Part shown: piece after piece, positions 52,305 to 61,666 of the stretch
How positions within the stretch are numbered: position 1 is the first letter of the stretch
Layout: the number at the start of each line of letters is the position of its first letter
Notes under the pieces: generated by a model
The model's input: the letters and a program-made list of their open reading frames with translations, nothing else
Told to the model about the DNA's origin: nothing
Database searches by the model: none
Assembly (NCBI RefSeq): GCF_009707955.1
Contig: NZ_WMDQ01000005.1
Coordinates: 186,001 to 250,000 of the forward strand
Origin: Flavobacterium sp. LC2016-13
GTDB lineage: Bacteria > Bacteroidota > Bacteroidia > Flavobacteriales > Flavobacteriaceae
Direction of reading: 5' to 3'
Length of the DNA stretch: 64,000 bases
Position numbers and translations under genes: made by a program

Positions 52305-53450
52305 ATGACAAGAGCAATATATATCACAGAAACGAATTGTATCACGCCTTTAGGTTTTGATGTTCAATCGAACATCGATGCTATTGTACGTGGAGATTCT
52401 GGTATTCAGCTGCATCAGGATGCTACTTTAATGCCAATTCCGTTTTATGGTTCTGTTATTAATACTGAAAAAATAGAAAGTGCTTTTGAAAAAATAAGCA
52501 CGGAAACTCAATATTCGAGATTAGAAAAAATGATGATTTTGGCTTTAGAGCCGATTATCAAAAATTCGAAAGTTGAATTAAACTCAAAAACTGCTTTTAT
52601 TCTTTCGACTACAAAAGGAAATGTTACGGCATTAAAAAATGACTCGGAGGAAAGTTTTAATAACGCACATTTAGATGTTTTAGCAAAAAATGTTTCTAAT
52701 TTCTTCGGATTTAAAACACAGCCAATCGTAATATCTAATGCTTGTGTTTCGGGAATTTTAGCTGTTTCAATTGCTAAAAGAATGATTCAGTCTGAATTGT
52801 ACGACAATGTTTTTGTTATTGCAGGCGACGAAGTTTCAGAATTTGTTTTGTCTGGTTTTAATACTTTTCAGGCGATGAGCGATTTGCCTTGTAAACCCTA
52901 TTCTAAAAACAGAACCGGTGTAAGTTTAGGCGAAGCAACGGCAGCAGTTTTAGTTTCGGCGGAAGCAAAAAACGCTAAAATAAAAGTTATTGGAGATAGT
53001 TCTATAAACGATGCGAATCATATTTCGGGTCCTTCAAGAACTGGTGAAGGTTTATTTAGAAGTATACAAAATGCTTTGAAAGAAGCTCAAATTGGTATCG
53101 AAAAACTCGATTATATTTCAGCACACGGAACTGCAACTCCGTTTAACGACGAAATGGAAGCCATTGCATTAAATCGTTTAGGTTTGCAAAATGTTCCTAT
53201 AAATAGTTTAAAAGGATTTTACGGTCATACATTAGGCGCTTCGGGATTATTAGAAACCGTAATCGCAATTGAATCAGCGAATCAAAATATGCTTTTTGAA
53301 TCGAAAGGTTTTGACGAAATCGGCGTAAGCGAACCAATTAATATTATTGAGAAAAACGAAGCAAAGAAAATTGAGTTTTTCCTGAAAACAGCTTCCGGAT
53401 TTGGAGGTTGTAATACGGCAGTGATTTTTGAGAAAGTGAAAAATAATTAA
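52305..53450 (+). CDS. Beta-ketoacyl-ACP synthase (pigment locus KS 2)
   Basis: 381 residues from the ATG at 52305; in-frame codons before it lie in a repeat. The triad is present: Cys in ISNACVSGILA, His in SAHGTATPFND and His in LKGFYGHTLGASG. It is a working-type ketosynthase of the polyene path, diverged from KS 1 and FabF. Confidence 0.9.
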   Translation: MTRAIYITETNCITPLGFDVQSNIDAIVRGDSGIQLHQDATLMPIPFYGSVINTEKIESAFEKISTETQYSRLEKMMILALEPIIKNSKVELNSKTAFILSTTKGNVTALKNDSEESFNNAHLDVLAKNVSNFFGFKTQPIVISNACVSGILAVSIAKRMIQSELYDNVFVIAGDEVSEFVLSGFNTFQAMSDLPCKPYSKNRTGVSLGEATAAVLVSAEAKNAKIKVIGDSSINDANHISGPSRTGEGLFRSIQNALKEAQIGIEKLDYISAHGTATPFNDEMEAIALNRLGLQNVPINSLKGFYGHTLGASGLLETVIAIESANQNMLFESKGFDEIGVSEPINIIEKNEAKKIEFFLKTASGFGGCNTAVIFEKVKNN

Positions 53451-53545
53451 ACACGAATTGCACTAATTTTCACGAATTAATTTATTTCAATTTGTGAAAT
53501 TTAACCCCAAAACAATCTGTGCTAATTTGTGGAATTAGTGTTAAA
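53449..53545. repeat. Degenerate inverted repeat before the 53554 gene
   Basis: ACACGAATTGCACTAATTTT (53451-53470) and TGTGCTAATTTGTGGAATTA followed by GTGTT (53519-53543) pair imperfectly. Related CACGAATT words occur at 61560-61600. Confidence 0.55.
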
Positions 53546-53553
53546 ATAAAATA

Positions 53554-54171
53554 ATGACTCAAAATAAAACCTATATACACGATTACATCAAAATCGAAAA
53601 CAACGAAATTGTTTTGAACGGAACTTCTGTATTCAAAATTGAACCAACCGATTTTGCTGATTTTTCGAAACAAGCGTATCGTAATTTTGAAATGCAATAT
53701 CCGAAGTTTTTTAAAATGGATGCTTTGAGCAAATTGGCTTTTTTAGGTTCAGAATTGCTTTTGAGTCCAATAACTTCAACAGAAAAAGAAAACAATATTG
53801 CTTTGGTTTTGGCCAACAAATCGTCGAGTTTAGATACCGATGTTAAATATCAGGAATCGATTTCAGACAAAGAAAACTACTTCCCAAGTCCCGCGGTATT
53901 CGTTTATACGTTGCCAAATATATGTTTGGGCGAAATAAGTATACGCCATCAGCTGAAAAGTGAAAATTCTTTCTTTATATTTGAGGCCTTCAATCCTGAA
54001 TTTATGTCGAATTATTCAAATATTCTTCTGGATTCTAATAAAGCAGATATTGTGCTTTGCGGATGGGTTGAATTTTTTAATGACAATTACAAAGCGTTTC
54101 TTTGCACTATTAGTAAAGAAGAAAATACAAAATATAAAAACGAAACTATCAATACATTATATAATAAATAA
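53554..54171 (+). CDS. Short ketosynthase-like protein without catalytic residues
   Basis: 205 residues. FVYTLPNICLGEISIRHQL resembles the active-site helix of ketosynthases but has no cysteine at the right place, and the C-terminal thiolase half with both histidines is missing. It resembles the small ketosynthase-like partners of aryl polyene loci, so a structural or chain-length role is likely. It ends 2 bases before the second ACP. Confidence 0.6.
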   Translation: MTQNKTYIHDYIKIENNEIVLNGTSVFKIEPTDFADFSKQAYRNFEMQYPKFFKMDALSKLAFLGSELLLSPITSTEKENNIALVLANKSSSLDTDVKYQESISDKENYFPSPAVFVYTLPNICLGEISIRHQLKSENSFFIFEAFNPEFMSNYSNILLDSNKADIVLCGWVEFFNDNYKAFLCTISKEENTKYKNETINTLYNK

Positions 54172-54173
54172 TC

Positions 54174-54431
54174 ATGGAAGCATTAAAAGAAGAATTAAAA
54201 AACAAAATCATTACTACTCTAAATCTTGAAGATATTGCAATTGATGATATTGCTGATACTGATCCTTTATTTGGAGACGGTTTAGGTTTAGACTCAATTG
54301 ATGCATTAGAATTGATCGTGATTTTAGATAAAGATTACGGTATTAAATTGGTTGATCCAAAAGAAGGAAAAACCATTTTTCAATCTATCGAAAGTATGGC
54401 TGCTTACATTAGCGCTAATAGAACGAAATAG
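54174..54431 (+). CDS. Acyl carrier protein (pigment locus ACP 2)
   Basis: 85 residues, acidic; Ser41 in LGLDSIDALEL is the phosphopantetheine site. It is distinct from ACP 1, so two carriers serve the locus, possibly one per branch. Confidence 0.92.
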   Translation: MEALKEELKNKIITTLNLEDIAIDDIADTDPLFGDGLGLDSIDALELIVILDKDYGIKLVDPKEGKTIFQSIESMAAYISANRTK

Positions 54432-54437
54432 ATTTTT

Positions 54438-54531
54438 TTAGACTACTTAGATTGTTAGATTTTTAGACTTCTTAGACAAGAAGAAAAAGTCCGACAATCT
54501 AAATAATCCAAAAATCTAAAAATCTAAAATC
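54438..54531. repeat. Fold-back repeat before KS 3
   Basis: TAGATTGT (54449-54456) pairs with ACAATCTA, and TAGATTTTTAGA pairs with TCTAAAAATCTA on the right side. The whole 104-base gap is this hairpin. Confidence 0.65.
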
Positions 54532-54535
54532 TACA

Positions 54536-55738
54536 ATGACAAAAGGTGTTGCTATAACCGGAATGGGAATTATCTCTGCGATTGGAAATTCAGTCGAAGA
54601 AAATTATATTTCGTTGATTGAAAATAAAGTTGCTATAACTCGTGTCGAAAATTTATCGACTGTTCACGCAGATATTAATAAGGTAGGAGAAATTAAAAAA
54701 ACCAATGATGATCTGATCAGCGAATTGGAACTTCCTGCTGATAATAATTTTTCGAGAACGGCTATGATTGGTACTTTTGCAGCCAAACAAGCGGTTAAAA
54801 ATGCAGGGATAACTTCGATAAACGAATTCAGAACCGGACTTATTTCGGCCACAAGCGTGGGCGGAATGGATATGACGGAGAAGCATTATTACGATTATTT
54901 TAAACATCCAGAACTTGTCAAATACATTACTTGTCATGATGGCGGCGATGTTGCTGATAAAATTGCCGAAGAATTAGGTTTAAAAGGTCTTGTTACTACT
55001 ATTAGTACGGCTTGTTCATCTGCAGCAAACTCAATTATGTTGGGCGCACGTTTGATAAAAACAGGAAAACTAGATCGCGTTATTGTTGGCGGAACTGATG
55101 CTTTGGCAAAATTCACCATTAACGGATTTAAGACTTTGATGATTTTATCTGATGAATACAACAAACCTTTTGACAATAACCGTAAAGGATTAAACTTAGG
55201 TGAAGCTGCGGCTTATTTGGTTTTAGAATCTGATGAAGTTGTAAAAAAACAAAACAAAAAAGTTTTAGCGAGGGTTTCTGGTTATGGAAATGCAAATGAT
55301 GCCTTTCACCAAACCGCATCATCAGAAAATGGCGATGGCGCTTATTTGGCTATGAAAAAAGCTTTTGAAGTTGCGCAAATAAAACCTTCTCAAATCGATT
55401 ATATCAACGTGCACGGAACAGCAACTCCAAACAATGATTTATCTGAAGGAAGAGCTATACTTCGCATTTATGAAAACGAAAAAGTTCCGGATTTTAGTTC
55501 AACTAAACCTTATACAGGTCACACTTTAGCAGCGGCGGCGGCAATTGAAGCTGTTTACAGTGTTTTGGCAATTCAGAATAATGTGGTTTACCCAAATTTG
55601 AATTTCGAAATGCCAATGGAAGAATTTAATTTGACGCCACAAACTGCTATCAAAAACAAAAATATTGAACACGTTTTATCGAACTCTTTTGGGTTTGGAG
55701 GAAATTGTTCAACTCTTATATTTTCTAAAAGCGAATGA
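54536..55738 (+). CDS. Beta-ketoacyl-ACP synthase (pigment locus KS 3)
   Basis: 400 residues. Cys in ISTACSSAANS, His in NVHGTATPNND and His in KPYTGHTLAAAAAIE complete the triad. The stop overlaps the start of the next ketosynthase-like gene by 4 bases, suggesting the two act as a KS/chain-length-factor pair. Confidence 0.92.
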   Translation: MTKGVAITGMGIISAIGNSVEENYISLIENKVAITRVENLSTVHADINKVGEIKKTNDDLISELELPADNNFSRTAMIGTFAAKQAVKNAGITSINEFRTGLISATSVGGMDMTEKHYYDYFKHPELVKYITCHDGGDVADKIAEELGLKGLVTTISTACSSAANSIMLGARLIKTGKLDRVIVGGTDALAKFTINGFKTLMILSDEYNKPFDNNRKGLNLGEAAAYLVLESDEVVKKQNKKVLARVSGYGNANDAFHQTASSENGDGAYLAMKKAFEVAQIKPSQIDYINVHGTATPNNDLSEGRAILRIYENEKVPDFSSTKPYTGHTLAAAAAIEAVYSVLAIQNNVVYPNLNFEMPMEEFNLTPQTAIKNKNIEHVLSNSFGFGGNCSTLIFSKSE

Positions 55739-56793
55739 AAACATATATAAATGGAATAGGTTGTATTTCGACTCAAAAAACATTTGATACTGTTTTTTTA
55801 GAAGAAGCTGTACACAATCACGACGAGAATGTTCTTAAAATAGTATCTCCGGTTTACAAAGATTATATTTCGCCGGCTGCCAGCAGAAGAATGGCAAAAG
55901 GTGTAAAAAACGGAATTGTTGCTTCGGCAATTGCTATGAAAGATGCACAAGTTGAGCTTGTTGATGCTATTATTACAGGAACGGGATTGGGATGTATTGA
56001 AGATTCTGAAAAATTCCTGACCAATATTTTGGACAACAATGAACAGTTTTTAACGCCAACTTCGTTTATTCAATCAACACATAATACAGTTGGTGCTCAA
56101 ATTGCTTTGTTACAACAATGCAAAGGTTATAATTTTACGTATGTAAACGGAGCTGTTTCTTTTGAGTCTGCACTTTTAGATGCTAAAATGCAAATTGAAG
56201 AAAGCGAAGCACAATCAGTATTAATTGGTGGCGTTGATGAAAATGGTGATTATACTACTGCACTTTTTAAATTGTCTGGTCGTATAAAATCAGATAATCA
56301 ACAGCCTTATAATCTTTTAGATTCTGCTACAAGTGGTGCCGTTTATGGTGAAGGAGCAAGTTTTTTTGTTTTAGAAAATAAACGAACAAACAATACTTAT
56401 GCAGAAGTTCTGGATATTGCAATTGTAAATACGTTGCAAGAAAATGAAATTGAGAATGAAGTAATATCGTTTTTAAAAGCAAATCAATTAGAAGTTTCAG
56501 ATATTGATGCTTTGGTTTTAGGATTTGACGGTAATGTAGATTTTGAAGTTTATTATAAAAATCTTGCCGAAAAAGCTTTTGCTCAAACGCCTGTTTTATA
56601 TTATAAACATTTAAGTGGTGAATATGATACCGCATCAGCTTTTGCATTATGGATGGCTGCCAAAGTATTAAAAACACAAGAAATTCCAGAAATTATAAAA
56701 GTAAATTCGGTTGAAAAGCCAGCTTACAAAACGATATTATTGTACAATCAGTTAAACGGAAAAAATCATAGTTTTACGTTAATCTCAAAATGA
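55735..56793 (+). CDS. Ketosynthase-like chain-length-factor-type protein
   Basis: 352 residues. At the active-site helix it reads FIQSTHNTVGAQIA (111-124): the cysteine is absent, as in chain-length factors. HLSGEYDTASAFAL replaces the second histidine region. It should dimerise with KS 3 and set chain length. Overlaps with both neighbours are 4 bases. Confidence 0.82.
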   Translation: MKTYINGIGCISTQKTFDTVFLEEAVHNHDENVLKIVSPVYKDYISPAASRRMAKGVKNGIVASAIAMKDAQVELVDAIITGTGLGCIEDSEKFLTNILDNNEQFLTPTSFIQSTHNTVGAQIALLQQCKGYNFTYVNGAVSFESALLDAKMQIEESEAQSVLIGGVDENGDYTTALFKLSGRIKSDNQQPYNLLDSATSGAVYGEGASFFVLENKRTNNTYAEVLDIAIVNTLQENEIENEVISFLKANQLEVSDIDALVLGFDGNVDFEVYYKNLAEKAFAQTPVLYYKHLSGEYDTASAFALWMAAKVLKTQEIPEIIKVNSVEKPAYKTILLYNQLNGKNHSFTLISK

Positions 56794-57566
56794 TAACGCA
56801 CAAAAACATCTCACTATTTTTTATTTTTTTATTGCTTTTACTGCTTCTTCTGAAGCTGAATATGGCAATAAATTTTTGGTGGTTTGTTCTTATTGTTTTC
56901 GTTTGGTTTTTGTTTAATCTTGTTGGTTCGTCCTTAATATCGCTAAATTATCACGTAAAAGCTTTCTGTAGTAATCCATCAGAAACAGAAAAAAAAATAG
57001 CCATTACTTTTGATGATGGTCCAGGCATTTATACTTTAGAAGTTTTGGCGCTGCTTAAAAAATACGACACAAAAGCAACTTTTTTTTGTATCGGAAAAAA
57101 CATTGAAGCACATCCGGAAATCATGCAGCAAATTGTAGACGAAGGACATTTGGTTGGAAATCATTCGTACTCTCATTCTCCTTTTTTTGATTTTTATAAT
57201 GCTAAAAAAATATCCGAAGAAATTCAAAAAACCGATACGCTTTTAGAAAAGTATACTTCAAAAAAAATAAACTTCTTCAGACCGCCTTATGGCGTAACAA
57301 CACCTTCAATTCGAAGAGCCTTAAAAATAACGAAACATAAAGTTATTGGATGGAATATTCGATCATTGGACGGAGGAACAAAAAATCAAAATTTAATTTT
57401 CAATAGAATTATTAAGCGTGTTTCTCCCGGCGGAATTGTACTTTTGCACGATACGGCTTCACACTCTGTTTTGGTATTGGAACAGTTTTTGCAATTTTTA
57501 CAGCAAAATAATTATAACGTGATTTCGACAGAAGAACTTTTGAATCTTAAAGCTTATGAAAACTAA
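56790..57566 (+). CDS. Polysaccharide deacetylase (NodB) family protein
   Basis: 258 residues with two N-terminal membrane segments (about 8-25 and 30-52). ITFDDGPGIYT has the catalytic and metal aspartates, GNHSYSHSPF the HxxxxH metal site, and FRPPYG the third motif. It could remove an acetyl group from a sugar or act on an ester of the pigment; the substrate is unknown. Confidence 0.88.
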   Translation: MITHKNISLFFIFLLLLLLLLKLNMAINFWWFVLIVFVWFLFNLVGSSLISLNYHVKAFCSNPSETEKKIAITFDDGPGIYTLEVLALLKKYDTKATFFCIGKNIEAHPEIMQQIVDEGHLVGNHSYSHSPFFDFYNAKKISEEIQKTDTLLEKYTSKKINFFRPPYGVTTPSIRRALKITKHKVIGWNIRSLDGGTKNQNLIFNRIIKRVSPGGIVLLHDTASHSVLVLEQFLQFLQQNNYNVISTEELLNLKAYEN

Positions 57567-58191
57567 AATATATATTCTACTTGTAGTACTAAACATTTGT
57601 AACTCTTACTTGTTTGCACAAGAACAAAAAATGACGACGGCAGAAATTGCTTCGTTTAAGGAAGATGTAAATGTGGTATCCAAAAAAATTAAAACCTTAA
57701 GTACTGATTTTGTTCAATACAAACATTTAGATTTTTTATCTAAAGACATTGAAACTTCGGGAAAAATGATTTTTAAAGAACCGAACCTATTGCAATGGCA
57801 ATATAAAAAACCATACAATTATAGTATTGTTTTTAAAAACGGAAAAATCCTGATTAATGATGAAGGTAAAAAAAGCGCTGTTGATATTGGAAACAGCAAA
57901 ATTTTTGGGCGCATCAATAAATTAATCGTTAGCAGCGTAAGCGGAAATATGTTTGACGATAAAGAATTTACAATTACTTATTTTAAATTGAAAGGTCAGA
58001 ATATTGCGAAGTTTATTCCGAAAGATGCGACTTTAAAAAAATACATTAAACAAATCGAATTGACTTTTGATAAAGATGAAGCAACGGTTGAACAAGTAAA
58101 ATTGTTGGAATCATCTGAAGATTATACCCGAATTGTACTTAAAAACAAAGTGATCAATGCAAAAATCGACGATTCAGTATTTACTAATTAA
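57556..58191 (+). CDS. LolA-like outer-membrane lipoprotein carrier
   Basis: 211 residues with a signal peptide ending SYLFAQ. IKTLSTDFVQYKHLDFLSKD, GKMIFKEPNLLQWQYKKPY and the following strands match the LolA fold, a periplasmic carrier of lipid-modified molecules. As a locus-specific copy it may carry the pigment lipid rather than lipoproteins. It overlaps both neighbours. Confidence 0.85.
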   Translation: MKTKIYILLVVLNICNSYLFAQEQKMTTAEIASFKEDVNVVSKKIKTLSTDFVQYKHLDFLSKDIETSGKMIFKEPNLLQWQYKKPYNYSIVFKNGKILINDEGKKSAVDIGNSKIFGRINKLIVSSVSGNMFDDKEFTITYFKLKGQNIAKFIPKDATLKKYIKQIELTFDKDEATVEQVKLLESSEDYTRIVLKNKVINAKIDDSVFTN

Positions 58192-58792
58192 TTGTTTTCT
58201 TGCAATTATTTTAGTTTCTTGTGGCTCGGTCACAAAAAATTATACTCCTAAAACATTAGACAAAACAACTGTAGAAGTTCCTTATTTTAAGGATTCTAAG
58301 ATTGATTATGTTTATAAAACCAACATTTCGGTTTACGGAAATGAACTTACGGGAATTTTTATCGCCAAGAAAATTAATGACACTACGCATCGTGTTGTTT
58401 TTACGACTGAGTTTGGTAACAAATTGTTAGATTTTGAAATTTCTGAAAAAGATTTTAAAGTAAATTCGATTGTATCAGAGTTAGATCGCAAAATTTTGGT
58501 GAATACTTTACGAGAAGATTTTCGCTTACTCCTTAAGAATGATTATGCGATTCAGGAGCAATTTGAAAATGAATCAGATAATATTTACAAATCTGCAGAC
58601 GGAAAATTCGCTAATTACCTTTTTATATCAAAAAAAGATCGTAAATTAGAGAAAGTCATTCATTCATCTAAAACAAAAGAAAAATTTACGCTGACATTTC
58701 ATTCAGAAAATAATATTTTTGCGGAAAAAATTGAGATTATTCATCAAAATATAAAATTAAAAATTGAGTTAAATTATTTTAAACCAGAATAG
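58157..58792 (+). CDS. Lipoprotein of the pigment locus
   Basis: 211 residues; lipoprotein signal LLINCFLAIILVSCGS. The start overlaps lolA by 35 bases. The mature part is beta-rich and lysine-rich, with no motif I recognise; LolB-like function beside LolA is possible but not shown. Confidence 0.72.
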   Translation: MQKSTIQYLLINCFLAIILVSCGSVTKNYTPKTLDKTTVEVPYFKDSKIDYVYKTNISVYGNELTGIFIAKKINDTTHRVVFTTEFGNKLLDFEISEKDFKVNSIVSELDRKILVNTLREDFRLLLKNDYAIQEQFENESDNIYKSADGKFANYLFISKKDRKLEKVIHSSKTKEKFTLTFHSENNIFAEKIEIIHQNIKLKIELNYFKPE

Positions 58793-58822
58793 AAAATTCA
58801 ACACTAATCAAAAACCAAATAC

Positions 58823-59434
58823 ATGAAAAAACTAATTGCAATTGCTTTTCTTTTGTTTATAAGTTCAATGAATGCTCAGGTAACATTTAAACCGGGTTTA
58901 AGAGCCGGAGCTTCTTTTTTTACATTCTCGAATACACGTTCTGATTATAAAACTGATTTTTACATTGGTGGTTTCGGTGAAATCAAATTAACTAAGATTT
59001 ACACCTTACAACCTGAAATTACATATACCAAACAAGGTTCTAATCATGTTAAAACTTTTATGGGTTATGATGAAAACAACGGTGAAACGATTGTTGGATA
59101 CAGAGATTTAAAAATTGATTATGTTTCGATTGCGATCATCAATAAATTTACTTTTCCGGGCGGTTTTCAGGTGCAGGTTGGTCCAACTATAGATTTTAGA
59201 ACAAGTGATAATTTACTTTCTGAAAAGTCTGATATTGATCTTGCTTTTGTAGCCGGTATTGGTTATAAAATACCATCAACAGGATTAACAATTGAAGCAC
59301 GTGTTAAAAAAGGCATCGTCGATGTTATTGATAGCGACTATTACGGAAATAACGGCAGTAACGATTATTGGCTTGATGATTATAATACAAATATTGGTTT
59401 TCAATTGGGTGTTTCATATGCCTTTGGTAAATAA
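58823..59434 (+). CDS. Outer-membrane beta-barrel protein
   Basis: 203 residues with a signal peptide (AIAFLLFISSMNAQ). Alternating strands (FKPGLRAGASFFTF, YTLQPEITYTKQGS, TFPGGFQVQVGPTIDF, NTNIGFQLGVSYAFGK) and a C-terminal aromatic strand are typical for small porin-like/PorT-type barrels. Location in the locus suggests a role in the outer membrane. Confidence 0.82.
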   Translation: MKKLIAIAFLLFISSMNAQVTFKPGLRAGASFFTFSNTRSDYKTDFYIGGFGEIKLTKIYTLQPEITYTKQGSNHVKTFMGYDENNGETIVGYRDLKIDYVSIAIINKFTFPGGFQVQVGPTIDFRTSDNLLSEKSDIDLAFVAGIGYKIPSTGLTIEARVKKGIVDVIDSDYYGNNGSNDYWLDDYNTNIGFQLGVSYAFGK

Positions 59435-59440
59435 AAAAAC

Positions 59441-59812
59441 ATGGTTTTAAAAGATTTTTATAAAATTCTGTCGGAAGAAAAAATAAACGACACTAAATAT
59501 ATTATTACAATTTTGGTCAATGAAAAACACGACGTTTTCAAAGGCCATTTTCCGGGAAATCCAATAATGCCCGGCGTTTGCATGATACAGATTATTAAAG
59601 AACTTAGTGAAAAAATTACTGGGGCAACGTTAATGATTCAAACTCTTACAAACGTAAAATTTATGGCGCTTATTAATCCGGAAGCGACTCCTGAATTACG
59701 ATTAGAATTAGATATTGTAACTACAGAAGACGATTTGGTTAAAGTGAAGAACACAACTTATTTTAACGAAACGGTTGCTTTAAAATTAAGCAATGTTTAC
59801 AAAAAGCTATAA
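59441..59812 (+). CDS. FabZ-like hotdog dehydratase
   Basis: 123 residues. FKGHFPGNPIMPGVCMIQII is the FabA/FabZ active-site block with the histidine in GHFPG. It should dehydrate a beta-hydroxyacyl-ACP. The next gene begins 2 bases after its stop. Confidence 0.88.
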   Translation: MVLKDFYKILSEEKINDTKYIITILVNEKHDVFKGHFPGNPIMPGVCMIQIIKELSEKITGATLMIQTLTNVKFMALINPEATPELRLELDIVTTEDDLVKVKNTTYFNETVALKLSNVYKKL

Positions 59813-59814
59813 TT

Positions 59815-60300
59815 ATGAAACTATTATTAACACTACTATTATGGGTTAATTTTGCCGGAACTCCGGATTTGGCGACCATTAGAAAAATGTATACTGATGT
59901 TGCAAAATCAGAAACAAATGCTAAAGAATTTACAGAAAAACTTTCAGGCGTATCAAACAACGATGAGAAAATTTTAGTGGCTTATAAAGCGGCTTCAATT
60001 TTATTAGATTCTAAGTTTGAAAGTATTTTAGGAAGTAAAATTTCGCGTTTTAAAGAAGGCGCAAAACTTCTTGAAGCCACTTTAAAAAGTGAACCAAACA
60101 ATATCGAAATCAGAATGATTCGATTGAGTATTCAGGAAGATGTTCCTGGAATTACAGGTTACAAGAAAAATATTAAAGAAGATAAAAAATTCATTACAAC
60201 ACATTACGCAGAACAAACAGGAGCTTTAAAAGAGTATCTTAAAGACTTTGTTTTGCAATCTAAAAGTTTCCCTGATAAAGAGAAACAATTTGTGAAGTAG
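59815..60300 (+). CDS. Small exported protein of unknown function
   Basis: 161 residues with a short hydrophobic start (LLLTLLLWVNFAG). The mature part is helical and lysine/glutamate-rich, with TLKSEPNNIEIRMIRLSIQ like a short tetratricopeptide-type helix pair. I do not recognise a family. Confidence 0.7.
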   Translation: MKLLLTLLLWVNFAGTPDLATIRKMYTDVAKSETNAKEFTEKLSGVSNNDEKILVAYKAASILLDSKFESILGSKISRFKEGAKLLEATLKSEPNNIEIRMIRLSIQEDVPGITGYKKNIKEDKKFITTHYAEQTGALKEYLKDFVLQSKSFPDKEKQFVK

Positions 60301-60319
60301 GAAAAGAAAATACCCCTTA

Positions 60320-61507
60320 ATGAAACCTACTTTATCTCAGCAAGAGCTATTAAAAACTACGCATTTTTGTGTTATTGTGCCCACGTACAATAATCACAAA
60401 ACGCTAAAAAAAGTGCTGGATTCTATTTTAGATTTCACGTCAGATATTATTATTGTTAATGATGGATCGACTGATGAAACGAGCGAAATTTTAAAACAAT
60501 ATTCGCAGTTAACCCAGATTCATCATGCTAAAAATTCCGGAAAAGGAATGGCGCTAAGAAACGGATTTCGAAAAGCAATCGAAATGAATTTCGAATACGC
60601 TATTACGATAGATTCAGATGGGCAGCATTTTGCTTCTGATATTCCGAATTTTATTGCTGAAATTCAAAAAGAACCAAATTCTTTATTGATTGGAAGTAGA
60701 AATATGACTACGGAAAATGTGCCGAAGAAAAGCAGTTTTGGGAATAAGTTTTCTAATTTTTGGTTTTGGTTTGAAACCGGAATTAAACTCGAAGATACAC
60801 AATCAGGTTTTAGATCCTATCCGTTACAATTACTTCCGAAACAATTTTATACCAATAAATTTGAATTCGAAATTGAAGTAATTGTAAGATCTGCCTGGAA
60901 AGGAATTATTGTAAAAAATATTCCAATTCAAATTTTATACGATCCTGCAGAACGTGTTTCGCATTTTCGTCCGTTTAAGGATTTTACCAGAATCAGCATC
61001 TTAAATACTGTTTTGGTTCTGAACACATTACTGTATATTAAACCCAGAGACTTTTTTCGAAAAGCAAAAAAAAAAGGCTTTAAAAAATTCTTTTTAGAAG
61101 ATATTTTAGAAAGCGGCGACTCTAATTTCAAAAAATCAGCGGCGATTGCATTAGGTATTTTTATCGGAATTTCTCCTTTTTGGGGATTTCAAACCGTTTT
61201 GCTTTTGTTTTTTGCTACCGTTTTTAAACTCAATAAAGTCATTGCTTATATGGCTTCAAATGTTAGTTTTCCACCGTTTATTCCGTTTGTTATTTACGGC
61301 TCTTTAAAGATGGGAAGTTTTTTTGTTTCGAATGAAGTTCCGTTGCTTTTAGATAAATCAATAACACTTGACGATATTCAGAAAAATGCAACACAATATA
61401 TCGTTGGAAGTCTTACTTTAGCAACCGTTTCGGCGCTGACTTTTGGTCTTTTAAGTTATTTACTTTTAACCGCTTTTAGTGCTAAAAACAAAACAAATAT
61501 TAAGTAA
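60320..61507 (+). CDS. Glycosyltransferase family 2 fused to DUF2062
   Basis: 395 residues. The N-terminal ~230 residues are GT2: VIVPTYNNHKTLKKV, IIIVNDGSTDETSE and the TIDSDGQHF DxD-type metal site. The C-terminal ~130 residues are a DUF2062 membrane domain (IGISPFWGFQTVLLLFFATV, ASNVSFPPFIPF). The family may glycosylate a lipid at the membrane. The same fusion occurs in related pigment loci as far as I recall. Confidence 0.85.
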   Translation: MKPTLSQQELLKTTHFCVIVPTYNNHKTLKKVLDSILDFTSDIIIVNDGSTDETSEILKQYSQLTQIHHAKNSGKGMALRNGFRKAIEMNFEYAITIDSDGQHFASDIPNFIAEIQKEPNSLLIGSRNMTTENVPKKSSFGNKFSNFWFWFETGIKLEDTQSGFRSYPLQLLPKQFYTNKFEFEIEVIVRSAWKGIIVKNIPIQILYDPAERVSHFRPFKDFTRISILNTVLVLNTLLYIKPRDFFRKAKKKGFKKFFLEDILESGDSNFKKSAAIALGIFIGISPFWGFQTVLLLFFATVFKLNKVIAYMASNVSFPPFIPFVIYGSLKMGSFFVSNEVPLLLDKSITLDDIQKNATQYIVGSLTLATVSALTFGLLSYLLLTAFSAKNKTNIK

Positions 61508-61508
61508 A

Positions 61509-61645
61509 GTTTAGCCACAGATTATAAAATGATTTAAACAGATTTTTTGCCACAAATTAGCACAAATTAATTCGTGAAAATTCGTGAAATTCGTGGCGAA
61601 CTAACACAGACTTTAAAATCAATTTAATCCTTTTTAATCTGTAGC
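61509..61645. repeat. Nested fold-back repeat before the MMPL gene
   Basis: Inner arms GCCACAAATTAGCACAAATT (61550-61569) and AATTCGTGAAATTCGTGGC (61579-61597) pair imperfectly; outer arms ACAGATTATAAAATGATTT and AATCTGT near 61637 pair too. The entire 159-base gap is this structure. Confidence 0.65.
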
Positions 61646-61666
61646 AAAAAACAATAATAAATAATT

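Noticed and set aside
55735..56793. Pseudogene call for the cysteine-less ketosynthase
   Set aside because: The frame is intact, overlaps both neighbours by 4 bases, and loss of the cysteine is typical of chain-length-factor partners.
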